This document shows positions 42,026 to 52,202 of a DNA stretch of 56,260 nucleotides, one piece after another. Where the stretch lies: the NCBI GenBank assembly GCA_035628915.1, contig DASPIW010000042.1, forward strand, positions 1 to 56,260, written 5' to 3'. The notes beneath the pieces were generated by a model. It had not been told where the DNA came from. It did not search any database and saw only the letters and a list, made by a program, of their open reading frames with translations. The translations under genes and the position numbers were made by a program. This DNA is from JARBUG01 sp035628915 (GTDB taxonomy: Bacteria; Bacillota; Sulfobacillia; Symbiobacteriales; Symbiobacteriaceae). Position 1 is the first letter of the stretch; each line of letters opens with the position of its first letter.

Positions 42026-43597
42026 CTAATAGTCGATGGTCAGACAGGTGGGCGGCTTGTAGTCGGTCGCCTCCGGCAGGCCGGCGGGCTCCGGGCGCCC
42101 TGCTGCCCGAAAGGCATCGACCATCGGGCGGCGGGCGCCCAACGTCGGCAGGTCGAGCATGAACGGCCAGTCGTCCCGGTACCGGTTTGCCTGCACCCAC
42201 CGCCAGGCGGCGGCAAAGGCGTCAGCGGCATCGCCCGACCGGTATGCGTCACGGAAGACGCCCGCCAGGGCGCCCACCACGCCGGCCCCTTCCGACGCCC
42301 GCTCCAGCGCCTCCAGGGCTTCGACGCGGCGCCCCGCCAGGGCATGGATCTGCCCGATGCGCATGGCCGCAAATGCCGGCCAGTCAGCCTCGGCATCGGG
42401 GAGCGGCTTGAAGCGGCCCACCTGTGAATAGGCCAGCAGTGCATCGTCGTAGCCGCCGATCTGGAAGAGCTCCTCCGCATCGCTGACTTGCTGCAGCTGC
42501 GTCTGCACCGGTTCCCGGCTCCGGTCGGTCAGCTCATACCGGGAAGTCGCCGGATTCCAGCGGAATTTCTCGGTCTGCTGGCGGCTGAGGGCCATTTTGT
42601 ACTCGAAGGGGCCAATGGGGCGACATTGAATGCTGATCGTCCCGTCGCCCACGGTCCACTGGTTGGGGCCCCGCCAGTTGCTGAGCAGATCGCTGAAGAC
42701 GAAGCCCTGTCCCCACTGGTAGACATACAGGTGGGTCTTGATCGAACTGGCGCCGGCAGAGGTGATTTCGACCACCACTTCCGGCTTGCCGTCGGCATTG
42801 ACATCGGCGATCTGATCGACCCGGGCGCCGCCGTCGTAGTTCCAGGTGAAGTTCTCGGCGGCGGGGAGCGGGATGGGGCGGTCAAACTCGGCCGAGCGAT
42901 AGAGCAGTGCTGGCATGTGGCAGAACCCGAACGCCACCAGCGTGTCCAGGGCGCCGTCGCCGTCGGCATCGGCCCGGAGGGCCAGGGGCTGCGATTTCGC
43001 CCCGGTCAGATTGAGCAGCCGCTGTTGCAGCGCAGAGGCATCGGTCAGCGCTTGCACCGCAGCGGTTACTTCCTGCTGTGCGGCGGCGCGCAGCTCGGCA
43101 GTGGCGGGCTCCCCTTCGGCGCAGAGCCGATAGAGCACCGTCCCCGGCCTGGGGGCCGGCGCCATGGCGGCTGCGGGCTGGGCTGCCGCCGGCCAGCTCC
43201 CGCTGACTTCCGCCTGGAACGGCCAGCCCAGGTAGCGGTACTTGATGATCACGGTCTCGGGCAACTGGGCGTCGAGCGCCCAACTGAGTCGCACGCCGTG
43301 TCCTTCTTCCGTTGCCGGCACTTTGCTGCCCGCCAGCGGCGTGCGTCCGCCGCTCGGCCCAACCGCCTCCGCCGACAGCGGAACGGCCCCGCCTTGGGCA
43401 GCGACGCCGCTCAGCCGGACGTAGACAGGCGCCTGCACGCTCAGACCGGCCACCAACAGCGTCTCCCCGGCCCCGGCGCTGCGTTCGGCGCTCATGACGA
43501 GGACCGGCGGCCAATGGTATGCAATCCCGATGGCAAGGAGATAGACGGCAAGCAATGCCACCATCATGAAAATGAATAGGCGCACCTTGCGCACCAT
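42026..43597 (-). CDS. Membrane-anchored protein with calcium-type Asp loops
   Basis: 523 residues. One N-terminal anchor ('LFIFMMVALLAVYLLAIGIAY'), then an outside part. Two aspartate-rich loops, 'RADADGDGALDTLVAFG' near 210-226 and 'DVNADGKPEVVVEI' near 266-280, look like FG-GAP/EF-hand-type calcium sites. The last 150 residues read like helical TPR-type repeats ('EELFQIGGYDDALLAYSQVG', 'RRVEALEALERASEGAG'). I cannot name the family. The gene upstream (43682-44749) is another envelope protein, and the two may work together. Confidence 0.7.
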   Translation of the reverse strand: MVRKVRLFIFMMVALLAVYLLAIGIAYHWPPVLVMSAERSAGAGETLLVAGLSVQAPVYVRLSGVAAQGGAVPLSAEAVGPSGGRTPLAGSKVPATEEGHGVRLSWALDAQLPETVIIKYRYLGWPFQAEVSGSWPAAAQPAAAMAPAPRPGTVLYRLCAEGEPATAELRAAAQQEVTAAVQALTDASALQQRLLNLTGAKSQPLALRADADGDGALDTLVAFGFCHMPALLYRSAEFDRPIPLPAAENFTWNYDGGARVDQIADVNADGKPEVVVEITSAGASSIKTHLYVYQWGQGFVFSDLLSNWRGPNQWTVGDGTISIQCRPIGPFEYKMALSRQQTEKFRWNPATSRYELTDRSREPVQTQLQQVSDAEELFQIGGYDDALLAYSQVGRFKPLPDAEADWPAFAAMRIGQIHALAGRRVEALEALERASEGAGVVGALAGVFRDAYRSGDAADAFAAAWRWVQANRYRDDWPFMLDLPTLGARRPMVDAFRAAGRPEPAGLPEATDYKPPTCLTIDY

Positions 43598-43681
43598 GGA
43601 TCACCCCCCCTTCTCGGCGCTGACGCGCCATTTACGGGTGCCGTGCGGCCCCGCCGCTGCGCGGCGCCGCACTAGACCTTC

Positions 43682-44749
43682 TCAGAGCCCCGCGCCCTCC
43701 CGGCGGATGTGAATCTGATAGGCCAAACGGCGGATGAGGCTACGGACAAGCATGTGGAGCACCATGAGCGCCGGGATCATCAAGACCCACAGGTACACGA
43801 TGCCGGTCTGGTCGGGGCGGAGCAGATGTGCCGGCGCCAGCGCGTAAAGCGAAATCCACGTCAGCAGGCTGACGGCCAGGCCGCCCTGCCGGAATTTGTG
43901 CCAGAGGGTCAGGAAGATCAGTTCCGCCACGATGCCCATTGCGGCGGCCAACGCGGCCAGCAACCAGAACCGCCCGGAGCGGGTCCACCACCAGCCCGGG
44001 CCGGGCCCCGGGGCGACAAAGACGGAGAGGTTGCCCTCGGGCAGGCGGTCAAACGTGGCTTGGTAGCGCCCTTCGCCGGCGGTCTGCAGAGGCATCGCGC
44101 TGCGAATCTGAACGCCATTGGGCACGAGCACTTCGATGGTAAGGCGCTTGAAATCGGCCCAGTGCCGGGCTGGCTGAACAAGATAGTCAAAGCGGCGGAT
44201 CGGCTCGATCAGCCGGCCAATGTCCTCGCCCGGAAACTGCCAGTACTCGACGGCCAGGTCGCGCTCCTGTCCGGGGTCAAAGGCCACGCCGAAGATCAGG
44301 TACTGGGGATTGACCGGGTCCCGGATTCGTTCCGGAAAGTAGGCTTCCCCGGTGAAGGGATCGAGCCAGTGGCGGTGCAGATCGGTTTCGCCATCAAAAA
44401 GAAAGACGGGACCCAGAGCCGTGCGGACGGAGTAGGGCCGGCCGTCGAGAAAAGCGGCCACTTTCCACTCGCCCAGCACCCACGGCGGCACGGGAACGGC
44501 TACCGCCAGCTCCAGCGCCTGATCGGCCTGATTGCGCAGCCGATAAGTGGCCCTCATGAGCCCTTCTTGCTGCCGGAGGTCGAGCAGCAGGTTCTGCTGC
44601 AGTACCTCCACGGTGGAATCGCCGGCGGGGCGGAGCGATCCGCCGGGGGTCATTTCGGTGACGGCGGGCAGCGAACCCGCGGCCGATGCGGGGCCAACGA
44701 TGAACAGGATCGCTGCGGCCAGGAGCAACGCATAGGCAAGGCGATTCAT
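43682..44749 (-). CDS. Unknown secreted-domain membrane protein
   Basis: 355 residues. A cleavable signal peptide ends near 'ASAAG' (residue 24), then an extracellular beta-rich region. At least two to three membrane helices follow in the last 110 residues ('FWLLAALAAAMGIVAELIFL', 'LVSLLTWISLYALAP', 'LWVLMIPALMVLHMLV'). Motif-like 'PWVLGEWKVAAFLDG' and 'GVAFDPGQERDLAVEY' suggest a lipoprotein-like or surface-stress role. I do not recognise it. The next gene follows by 84 bases. Confidence 0.65.
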   Translation of the reverse strand: MNRLAYALLLAAAILFIVGPASAAGSLPAVTEMTPGGSLRPAGDSTVEVLQQNLLLDLRQQEGLMRATYRLRNQADQALELAVAVPVPPWVLGEWKVAAFLDGRPYSVRTALGPVFLFDGETDLHRHWLDPFTGEAYFPERIRDPVNPQYLIFGVAFDPGQERDLAVEYWQFPGEDIGRLIEPIRRFDYLVQPARHWADFKRLTIEVLVPNGVQIRSAMPLQTAGEGRYQATFDRLPEGNLSVFVAPGPGPGWWWTRSGRFWLLAALAAAMGIVAELIFLTLWHKFRQGGLAVSLLTWISLYALAPAHLLRPDQTGIVYLWVLMIPALMVLHMLVRSLIRRLAYQIHIRREGAGL

Positions 44750-44925
44750 ACTGCGTCCCCCCTGGACTCTCCTTATGCGCTAGACAGATCCTTATTATAA
44801 CATTGAGCCATGAAATCCTTGTTTCACAACTATCCAACAGGTCAAGAAGAGGCAAGACATGGGACTATCAATGCCATGGGGCATATGGACCGGTCAAGAG
44901 AGCATCTTCCCTAAATTTTCTGGGG

Positions 44926-44953
44926 TTGTGACTAAACATTCGAGCGATATAAT
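44926..44953 (+). promoter_or_regulatory. Promoter of the L25 gene
   Basis: TTGTGA (44926-44931) and a perfect TATAAT (44948-44953) are 16 bases apart, 60 bases upstream of the ATG 45014. Confidence 0.65.
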
Positions 44954-45013
44954 CAAAGGTGAGCAGATGTTGCGAATGCTAGTAGCATGAACTTTCGGGG
45001 TAAAGGGGTTGTT

Positions 45014-45595
45014 ATGGTGAAGGCGCAATCGGTCATGCAGCTGGAGCCGCGCCAGAAAGGCCATTCGGCCGTACTGAAAGCGAAAAACAGCGGAAAGGTC
45101 CCCGGCGTCATCTACGGATTCGACGGCAGCTCCACGCCGATCCAGGTCCCCATGGCCGTGCTGCGCGGCGCCATTGGCCTCGGGGGGGAGCATCATCCCT
45201 TCCTGGTTCAGTTACAGGGCCAGACGTACATGGCGATCATCCGCAGCCTGGAGCGGGACCTGTTCACCAACCTCCCCTCCCATTTCGACCTGATGCCCAT
45301 CAAGACGGACGAGCCGCTCTCCGTTTCGGTTCCCATCCGGTTCCGGGGGGAAGCTGAACTGAACTCGCGGGGGCTGCTGCTGCATGCCGAACTGCACAAT
45401 ATCACGCTGCACGGCAGGCCGGCCGACCTGCCTGAGCATGTCGACCTGGAAGTCGGCCAGCTGAAGCCGGGGGAGACCGTCACCGTGGGCGACCTGCGCG
45501 TTCCGTCAAATGTGACGGTCCAGGAGAAACCGGGCAACACAGTGGTGCATGTGGCCCACTTCCGAGTACGGGCCACCGCCGATACGACCGACTAA
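45014..45595 (+). CDS. Ribosomal protein L25 / general stress protein Ctc
   Basis: 193 residues from ATG 45014 (AAAGGGG 5 bases upstream). The N-terminal 'LKAKNSGKVPGVIYGFDG' is the 5S rRNA-binding L25 domain, and the C-terminal TL5/Ctc beta domain follows (about 100-190, 'PIRFRGEAELNSRGLL', 'DLEVGQLKPGETVTVGDL'). Long L25 proteins of the Ctc type bind 5S rRNA, and in B. subtilis Ctc is stress-induced. It has its own promoter and terminator. Confidence 0.88.
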   Translation: MVKAQSVMQLEPRQKGHSAVLKAKNSGKVPGVIYGFDGSSTPIQVPMAVLRGAIGLGGEHHPFLVQLQGQTYMAIIRSLERDLFTNLPSHFDLMPIKTDEPLSVSVPIRFRGEAELNSRGLLLHAELHNITLHGRPADLPEHVDLEVGQLKPGETVTVGDLRVPSNVTVQEKPGNTVVHVAHFRVRATADTTD

Positions 45596-45603
45596 ACCGG
45601 ATC

Positions 45604-45629
45604 AGCCCCTCCCGCCGGCGGGAGGGGCT
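45604..45629 (+). terminator. Terminator of the L25 gene
   Basis: A perfect 11-bp stem (45604-45614 with 45619-45629) and 4-base loop followed by GTGTTTATTT on the plus strand. Confidence 0.8.
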
Positions 45630-45633
45630 GTGT

Positions 45634-46710
45634 TTATTTAGCGGCGCTGGTGGCGTCCCAGGCGGCCCGGGCGATCTGTTCGATGGTGCGGTCGGCGGCG
45701 GCATGATCGGCGCCGTAGGTGAGCACGACCAGTATGTAGGGCCGCTCTCCCCAGACGATCGCCCCGTCGTGTTCATAGGGCGGATAAGTGCCGAACTTGT
45801 GGGTGACGAGGTCGGACCGGGGCGTGCCGGCGACGATTCGTCCGAGGTAGGGCACCTGGCGCAGGGGGCGCAGCAGGTTTTCAGCGGTGCTGGGCTGCTG
45901 CTGCTTGATGTTCCAGAGGGTCTGCCACCAGGCGGCTTCATCGCGGGCAGTGACCGGGGTGCTGCCCGCTTCGGTCCGGGTGACCATGCCGCCCATGCCG
46001 GCGGTGCATTTGGCGAGCCCGTCCCAGGTCAGCGTGCGGGCGAGCATTTTGACGGCGACGTTGTTGGACGAGATCAGCGACCGGTCGACGAGGTTGCGGA
46101 CGGACCACTTGGTGCCATAGGCCACTGTGGCGAAGCCGCCCTGGCCAACGGTGTCGTCATCTTCCTTTGTGAAAGTGACCGGGGTCTCCCAGGTCAACTC
46201 TCCCCGTTCGATGGCCTGGACGGTGCAGAGGGTGACGGGCAGCTTGAAGGTAGACGCAGGATAATAGCGGTCGTTCGGGCGGAATTCGTAGCGGGCGCCG
46301 CCGATCAGGTCGACGGCGACGACGCTGAGGCGGCCGCCAAAGTCGGCAGCGGTGCGGCGGACGGCCTTGTCGAGGGACTGCCAGACGGCGGGGATTTCGC
46401 CCTGCGGGGGCATGAAGGGATCGACCGGGGCCAGGGGCGGGGCGCCGACCACGTAGGGGTCGCCGGCGGGCACCGGGTCGGGGACCGGGGTCAGGGCGGG
46501 TCGTTTGGTGCTGGTCCGCTTCAGGGCGAGGTGCTCTCGCAGGAGGTCTGCCGTGTTCTCCGCGAGGACCGGGCTTGGGGCCGGGACGGCTTTGGCGAGG
46601 GGCGCCGGGATGACGGAAGCAGGGCCGAATGAAGGAAGATAATGACTGCTGCACCCAACCAAGAGACCGGTGGAGACTACGGCGGCGCTGAGCGCCTTCC
46701 AGCGTAACAT
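45634..46710 (-). CDS. Class A beta-lactamase-fold lipoprotein
   Basis: 358 residues from ATG 46710 (GGAGG 10 bases upstream). Lipobox 'LLVGC' puts the acylated cysteine near residue 20, then a proline-rich linker to about 105. The serine-hydrolase fold holds SxxK in 'YPASTFKLPVTL', the SDN-like loop in 'ISSNNVAVKML' and a KTG-like 'VTHKFGTYPP' near 300. SDN is replaced by SNN and KTG by KFG, so real beta-lactam hydrolysis is doubtful. The group (Beta-lactamase2) contains enzymes of cell-wall metabolism. It converges with the L25 gene. Confidence 0.85.
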   Translation of the reverse strand: MLRWKALSAAVVSTGLLVGCSSHYLPSFGPASVIPAPLAKAVPAPSPVLAENTADLLREHLALKRTSTKRPALTPVPDPVPAGDPYVVGAPPLAPVDPFMPPQGEIPAVWQSLDKAVRRTAADFGGRLSVVAVDLIGGARYEFRPNDRYYPASTFKLPVTLCTVQAIERGELTWETPVTFTKEDDDTVGQGGFATVAYGTKWSVRNLVDRSLISSNNVAVKMLARTLTWDGLAKCTAGMGGMVTRTEAGSTPVTARDEAAWWQTLWNIKQQQPSTAENLLRPLRQVPYLGRIVAGTPRSDLVTHKFGTYPPYEHDGAIVWGERPYILVVLTYGADHAAADRTIEQIARAAWDATSAAK

Positions 46711-46925
46711 GGCGGGCTTGCCTCCTTGGAGGTCGGGACCGGTGACGCTGCGCAATTGCCTTGCTGGTGGTTTGCTTTGTTGACCTCTTGTTTGTCATTC
46801 CACCGACTACAACGGAATACCCCAGGATTTGGTTACGGTGAGGGAACCAAAAGAATGGCCGCTTGCTTTCTGTTTATCGGCCGCTATGTAACCGTTCGGG
46901 CCTTGAATGTGGGAATGGGAACGGG

Positions 46926-47198
46926 ATTTTTACCACGGATGGCGCGGAAGGGGACACGGAAGTCGCTGCAGTGGATGTGGGCATGTGATGTGTCCCTGCG
47001 CCTTGTCTGATGGCTCTTTCAGGATCTGCTGTCCATTTTATAATTAAATCTAATACTATAATATCCAATTCCATGTACCCTTGGTTGTTGCTCGGAAATC
47101 CGCGTTGGTTGGTCCGTAGTCCGCGCAATCAGCGCCATCGCCATTTTATTGTCCCATTCCGTGTCACTCCGTGGCTTCCGCGCCCTCCGTGGCAAAAT
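46926..47198. repeat. Inverted CACGGA repeats around an AT-rich core
   Basis: The left arm (46926-46962) and right arm (47151-47198) are near mirror copies. The 18-base core at 46933-46950 matches the complement of 47175-47192 at 17 of 18 positions, flanked by a TTTT(A/G) and an ACACGGAA on each side. The 190 bases between hold an AT-rich pocket (about 47035-47075). Together they could be a small non-autonomous element or a long hairpin. The rest of 46756-47258 holds no gene. Confidence 0.55.
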
Positions 47199-47258
47199 GC
47201 ATCCATTACCTCACATAAGCAGCCTTCCATTCAGGACGCGCAGGGTGTGCAGAAGCAG

Positions 47259-47292
47259 AAAACGGACCGCCTGCGTATTGCGTCGCAGGCGG
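47259..47292 (-). terminator. Terminator of gamma-glutamyltransferase
   Basis: A perfect 9-bp stem (47267-47275 with 47284-47292) followed by GTCCGTTTTC on the minus strand, 32 bases past the stop. Confidence 0.7.
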
Positions 47293-47323
47293 CCCGCTGT
47301 CGTTGTGTCGTGATGGCTCCCCT

Positions 47324-48934
<1,611 letters not shown>

Positions 48935-49058
48935 CCCTACCATCTCCTTCGTTCGTTGCCAGAAATCATCACCCTTTCAGAGTAGCAGGGATAGCTGTCC
49001 GCGTCAAAGGCATGCGTTGTCCCTCCGCACCATTTACTTTAGGCGGAGAGGATCGCAG

Positions 49059-49345
49059 ATGAGGAATCGGCTCCTGGGCCTGACCGTAGTGGTGGCGGTT
49101 TCCGCCGCCGGGTGCGGCAGGTCGATGGCGTGCGCCCCCGTGAAGGACGGCGTGGGTGTCTGTCTGGACGGCGCACCGAGAGCGTTAGGGTTGCCGGCAA
49201 GAAAGTGACGGCCATGACGGGGAATGCGAAGGGCATTCATCAGCACGGGGAGAAGGTTTATGCACCCATCAAGGAGTTCGCGGAGGCGGCCGGTTATCGG
49301 GTCGACATCGATGGGAGAAGGCACACAATCAACATCCACCAGTAG
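49059..49345 (+). pseudogene. Frameshifted copper-amine-oxidase-type lipoprotein
   Basis: ATG 49059 (GGAGAGG 9 bases upstream) opens a lipoprotein: 'MRNRLLGLTVVVAVSAAGC' then 'VKDGVGVCLDG'. After about 40 residues the rest continues in another frame: 'VRVAGKKVTAM', 'GEKVYAPIKEFAEAAGYRVD' and 'IDGRRHTINIH', which is the copper amine oxidase N-terminal-like stalk domain. The shift is near 49165-49180. A single base change restores a coding frame of about 95 residues. Confidence 0.65.
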
Positions 49346-49414
49346 TAAGGTCCCTGGGCCTGCTCCGGACGTAACGGTCAGCTCCCGGCCTTTTTCAGGA
49401 GCGGGAGTGAACAT

Positions 49415-49448
49415 CATTTGCCACGGATTGCACGGATTCCACGGATTT
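49415..49448 (+). repeat. Third CACGGA repeat copy
   Basis: Four-fold reiteration of (C)CACGGATT-like units directly after CATTTG, as in the arms at 46926-47198. It looks like a dispersed intergenic repeat of the same family. Confidence 0.5.
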
Positions 49449-49677
49449 GGAGTCAGACACCCGAAACTGCCGATGACACTCTTGCCCGATGTTGTGGCGG
49501 GGCGGTCATGAGTGAGGCTCTCCCATTTGGCAATCTGGGTTCTTACCGAGTAGACGTCGGCAGCCACGATGGCTCCGTCCGTTATTGGCTCTTCGCCAAC
49601 TTCCGTGCCGCGCCGGCGCTCTGCCAAGGCCAGGGCCTGCGTGCTATTCCGGGTCTGGCATAGCCGTGCCACCCAGG

Positions 49678-49990
49678 CCCACGGCAGCACACGCGCGGTT
49701 GTCAGAGTGTACAAGGTGTTGGTCACAAATGGCTTGTACCGATTGAAAACTGGACCAGATTCCTGGCCCGCACAGGTCTGCATTGGCACCAATCGAGGGC
49801 GTAAACGACAGGATTCGCCGAGTTTCGTCTACTTCCGTTACCTGGAGGGGTATCCAACACCGCCCACGGCGGTTCAGTTGTGAGAATCTACAAGGTTTGG
49901 AGCTCGCTAAGCTTGTATCTGTTGACAACCGGAAACCGCGGGCCGACTTTATGGTTTCACCACGCCTACATCCACGGCCCCTGTCGGACT
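49678..49990 (+). pseudogene. Two decayed copies of a duplicated coding module
   Basis: Unit 1 from 49678 reads 'AHG(S)...VVRVYKVLVTNGLYRLKTG' and unit 2 from 49862 reads 'AHGGSVVRIYKVWSSLSLYLLTTG', 184 bases apart. Shared residues (AHG, VVR, YKV, LY, TG) with mostly conservative changes show an old tandem duplication of a protein segment. The frame is broken between the units. No family recognised. The rest of 49346-49999 is non-coding as far as I can see. Confidence 0.5.
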
Positions 49991-49999
49991 TCAACGCAA

Positions 50000-50677
50000 C
50001 TATCGCCCACCAAACAAACGGTCACCGCACGAATCCCGGCCGAGTGAAGCAAACCGCCTGTGTGAGCTGGTGAATGGCTCACACAGGCGATTTTCGTACC
50101 TTGGACCCACGCATCTACTGGCCCAAATCTGTACAGCCAGGATGCTGACTCCCCCGAAATGCACAAGGCCCTGCACAGTAAGGCCATACTTGCTCATCAC
50201 CCTTTCGGCAACCAGGGCCAGCTGGCCGTTCTCGTACCGCCACTCGGATACGACCCCTGTGTACACGCGAACGCTCGGCCCTGCACCGTAGAAGGTGCCA
50301 GTTGGCATTCCCTTATACACCGATAGATAGCGGTGGTCACCATCCCGAAACACAACTTCAATCGAATACGCAAGATTCGCTCCCTGAGAAGGCGACCCCC
50401 ACACGTACTGAGAAGGCCCAGGTTGCCGAATCGCTCGAATAAACTCCTGGAGTCTTTCCCCTTGCAGTTCGCACGCCGTAAACCCGTGGGCAGGACCGCA
50501 CCATGGTTGATCACGAACCTGCTGCCACCATGGGTCTGAATACAGCCGTACAGAAGTAATCTCTTTTTCGCGCAGGACGTCTCCTGGTCGGGCGGTCCAC
50601 ACACGGATGAAAGGCCACACGGCTATGCAGAGCGCCGCGACGCCGATCAGCATCCACAGAATCCGCCTGCCCCTCAT
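50000..50677 (-). CDS. Unknown protein with N-terminal membrane anchor
   Basis: 225 residues as drawn, from ATG 50677 (GGGAGGG 8 bases upstream; frame open from 50710). One N-terminal helix ('ILWMLIGVAALCIAVWPFI') and an extracytoplasmic domain with two cysteines ('PWCGPAHGFTACEL'). I do not recognise a family. The last 45 residues run straight through a strong hairpin at 50056-50088 and look non-protein-like, so the true end was probably near 'MSKYGLTVQ' (about 50175), and the tail may come from a lost stop or frameshift. Confidence 0.55.
   Translation of the reverse strand: MRGRRILWMLIGVAALCIAVWPFIRVWTARPGDVLREKEITSVRLYSDPWWQQVRDQPWCGPAHGFTACELQGERLQEFIRAIRQPGPSQYVWGSPSQGANLAYSIEVVFRDGDHRYLSVYKGMPTGTFYGAGPSVRVYTGVVSEWRYENGQLALVAERVMSKYGLTVQGLVHFGGVSILAVQIWASRCVGPRYENRLCEPFTSSHRRFASLGRDSCGDRLFGGR
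50056..50088 (-). terminator. Hairpin within the tail of the preceding frame
   Basis: A perfect 12-bp stem (50056-50067 with 50077-50088) and 9-base loop. The minus strand continues GGTTTGC, the plus strand GATTTTCG. Its place inside a reading frame suggests a terminator that the frame now overruns. Confidence 0.5.
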
Positions 50678-50723
50678 GGCTGTTCCCTCCCGTAGAGCCT
50701 GTAGCGTCACGTGGGCGCCAGCC

Positions 50724-51536
50724 TCACGGCGCAGTCCGGTACCGGGCGGCGGGAATCACCTGGCACTCTGACTGCAGCCACTCGTAGAACTTGGGACAAC
50801 TGCCGTCGAACCGGTACTGGATCTCGGAGATCTCCGGGAACTGGGCCAGGGTATGCCCGAGCTCCCGGTAGAGCTGGGCCATACCCGCGGACGTGGACGC
50901 GTTGGGGATGATGGCCGAGAAATCCTTGAAGTCAACGATCGCCCGACCGTCCGCCGTAAGCGTGAAGCTGTTCAGCATTCCGGCGGTCTGCCGGCTGAAC
51001 CAGGAGAAGTACCCGGCGCTGCGCTCCTGATCGGTCGGCCCCTTGAGCAGCTCTTCCAGGGCTGTGCGGGGACCCACCGAGTCGGCGGCAACCTGCCTGG
51101 GCACCGCCCGGGGCGTGGCTGGCAGCGGATCACCCGCCGGGGTGTAGAAAACGTGGAGGACGCTTGCCTTCACCTCGAAGACGGCGGTCAGGGTCTGCTG
51201 GGCTGTGCCCACGTGCACCTGCTTGCGAATCCGGTACCAGCCCGGCGGGATCTTGTCGGGCAGGACCAGCGTTTCCGGTCCGGGTCCCCCCAGGCCGAGC
51301 AAGGGGCGGATGTTGTCACCGGCGATGATGGCCATCGGCTTCGCATCGGAGCTGCCGTGGCCGACCTGCAGCATGTAGCGGGGCGACCAGTCGCTCCCGT
51401 CCCAGCACTCCAGGTAGGAATCCACGCCGCGCATGATCTCTTCAGGCGTGGTCTTGACTGGCACCGAAAGGTCGAACTCCTGGCCCGGCGCCATCACGGT
51501 GGGAATGAGAAGGTGCGCGCCATCGCCGCCTGGCAC
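50724..51536 (-). CDS. GerMN-domain protein, C-terminal part of a split lipoprotein gene
   Basis: 270 residues. Residues 1-125 look like a bacterial Ig-like domain ('EFDLSVPVKTTPEEIMRGVD', 'PPGWYRIRKQVHVG'). Residues about 130-265 are the GerMN (spore germination/sporulation) domain: 'VLHVFYTPAGDPLPATPRA', 'ALEELLKGPTDQERSAG', 'NSFTLTADGRAIVDF'. It lacks its own signal peptide. The lipoprotein frame 51494-51886 lies directly upstream in another frame and overlaps by 43 bases. A slip in the GGGG run near 51540 would join them into one lipoprotein of about 405 residues. Confidence 0.75.
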   Translation of the reverse strand: MPGGDGAHLLIPTVMAPGQEFDLSVPVKTTPEEIMRGVDSYLECWDGSDWSPRYMLQVGHGSSDAKPMAIIAGDNIRPLLGLGGPGPETLVLPDKIPPGWYRIRKQVHVGTAQQTLTAVFEVKASVLHVFYTPAGDPLPATPRAVPRQVAADSVGPRTALEELLKGPTDQERSAGYFSWFSRQTAGMLNSFTLTADGRAIVDFKDFSAIIPNASTSAGMAQLYRELGHTLAQFPEISEIQYRFDGSCPKFYEWLQSECQVIPAARYRTAP

Positions 51537-51886
51537 CCCGCGAAGGGCGCCGCCTCACTCAGCAGCTGTTTGGGATGTTCGATGACCACAGACTCTTCGG
51601 GCAGCCCGACCCGCGCGATCTCCCGCTGCACCGCCTGCTTCGCTTCGAGCGTGCCGACGCCGATCACTAGCTTGTCGATCCGCTCATCGAAGTCGATCAG
51701 GACGAGGTAAGGGATACCCGCCACGCTGTTGCGCAGCTCGTCGTACTTGCGCAAGCGTTCGGCGTCGTCGCTCGCCGGCGGTGGGGCGGGAACCGCAGGC
51801 GGTGCCGGGGCGGGCGTCGGGGCACCGCTGCATCCGGCGGCAAGCACCACGAGCACGGCCAGGACAACCTTCAGCCACTTCGTCAC
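51494..51886 (-). CDS. N-terminal part of the split GerMN lipoprotein
   Basis: 130 residues from GTG 51886 (GGGGG 8 bases upstream; ATG 51892 is too close to it). Signal peptide with lipobox 'LVVLAAGC', a Pro/Ala linker, then 'GIPYLVLIDFDERIDKLVIGV' and 'VQREIARVGLPEESVVIEH', a small alpha/beta domain seen in secreted proteins of such genomes. It ends in unrelated residues after the presumed frameshift. If the sequence is right it is an interrupted gene. Confidence 0.65.
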   Translation of the reverse strand: MTKWLKVVLAVLVVLAAGCSGAPTPAPAPPAVPAPPPASDDAERLRKYDELRNSVAGIPYLVLIDFDERIDKLVIGVGTLEAKQAVQREIARVGLPEESVVIEHPKQLLSEAAPFAGCQAAMARTFSFPP

Positions 51887-51980
51887 AAGCATCGCCCCCT
51901 TACATACATAGACGCAGCCTGGGACATATGCGTTCCCGGACGCCCTACGCCCGTGCGGGATCTGGCGGTCGGATCTGAGC

Positions 51981-52020
51981 GCCACCCGAATGCGCCCGAA
52001 TGCGCCCGAATGCCACCGAA
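51981..52020. repeat. Four 10-bp tandem repeats
   Basis: The unit is (T/G)(G/C)C(G/A)CCCGAA: four copies without a gap. It is directly followed by the 11-bp array. It lies 95 bases upstream of the GerMN lipoprotein start. Confidence 0.75.
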
Positions 52021-52024
52021 TGTG

Positions 52025-52088
52025 TACGCAAAGGGTACGCAAAGGGTACGTAATGGGCCCGCAAAGGGTACGCAAAGGGGACGTAAAG
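52025..52088. repeat. Five and a half 11-bp tandem repeats
   Basis: Unit TACGCAAAGGG: 52025-52035, 52036-52046 and 52069-52079 are identical, 52047-52057 and 52058-52068 differ at two positions, and a partial sixth ends at 52088. The 11-bp period places each copy on nearly the same face of the helix. Confidence 0.8.
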
Positions 52089-52202
52089 CGATTCGCACGG
52101 GTGGACAAGGCTCGCTCAAGGGGCCCATCGAAGGGGCCGCAAGGCGGCGCGAACCGCGCCTGAAGGACCGGCAGCGCTCCCGTAATCGCCCCGGCAAGCG
52201 GC

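Noticed and set aside
49034..49792. 252-residue open frame on the minus strand
   Set aside because: It reads through the CACGGA repeat ('NPWNPCNPW') and a plus-strand lipoprotein start; no real protein pattern.
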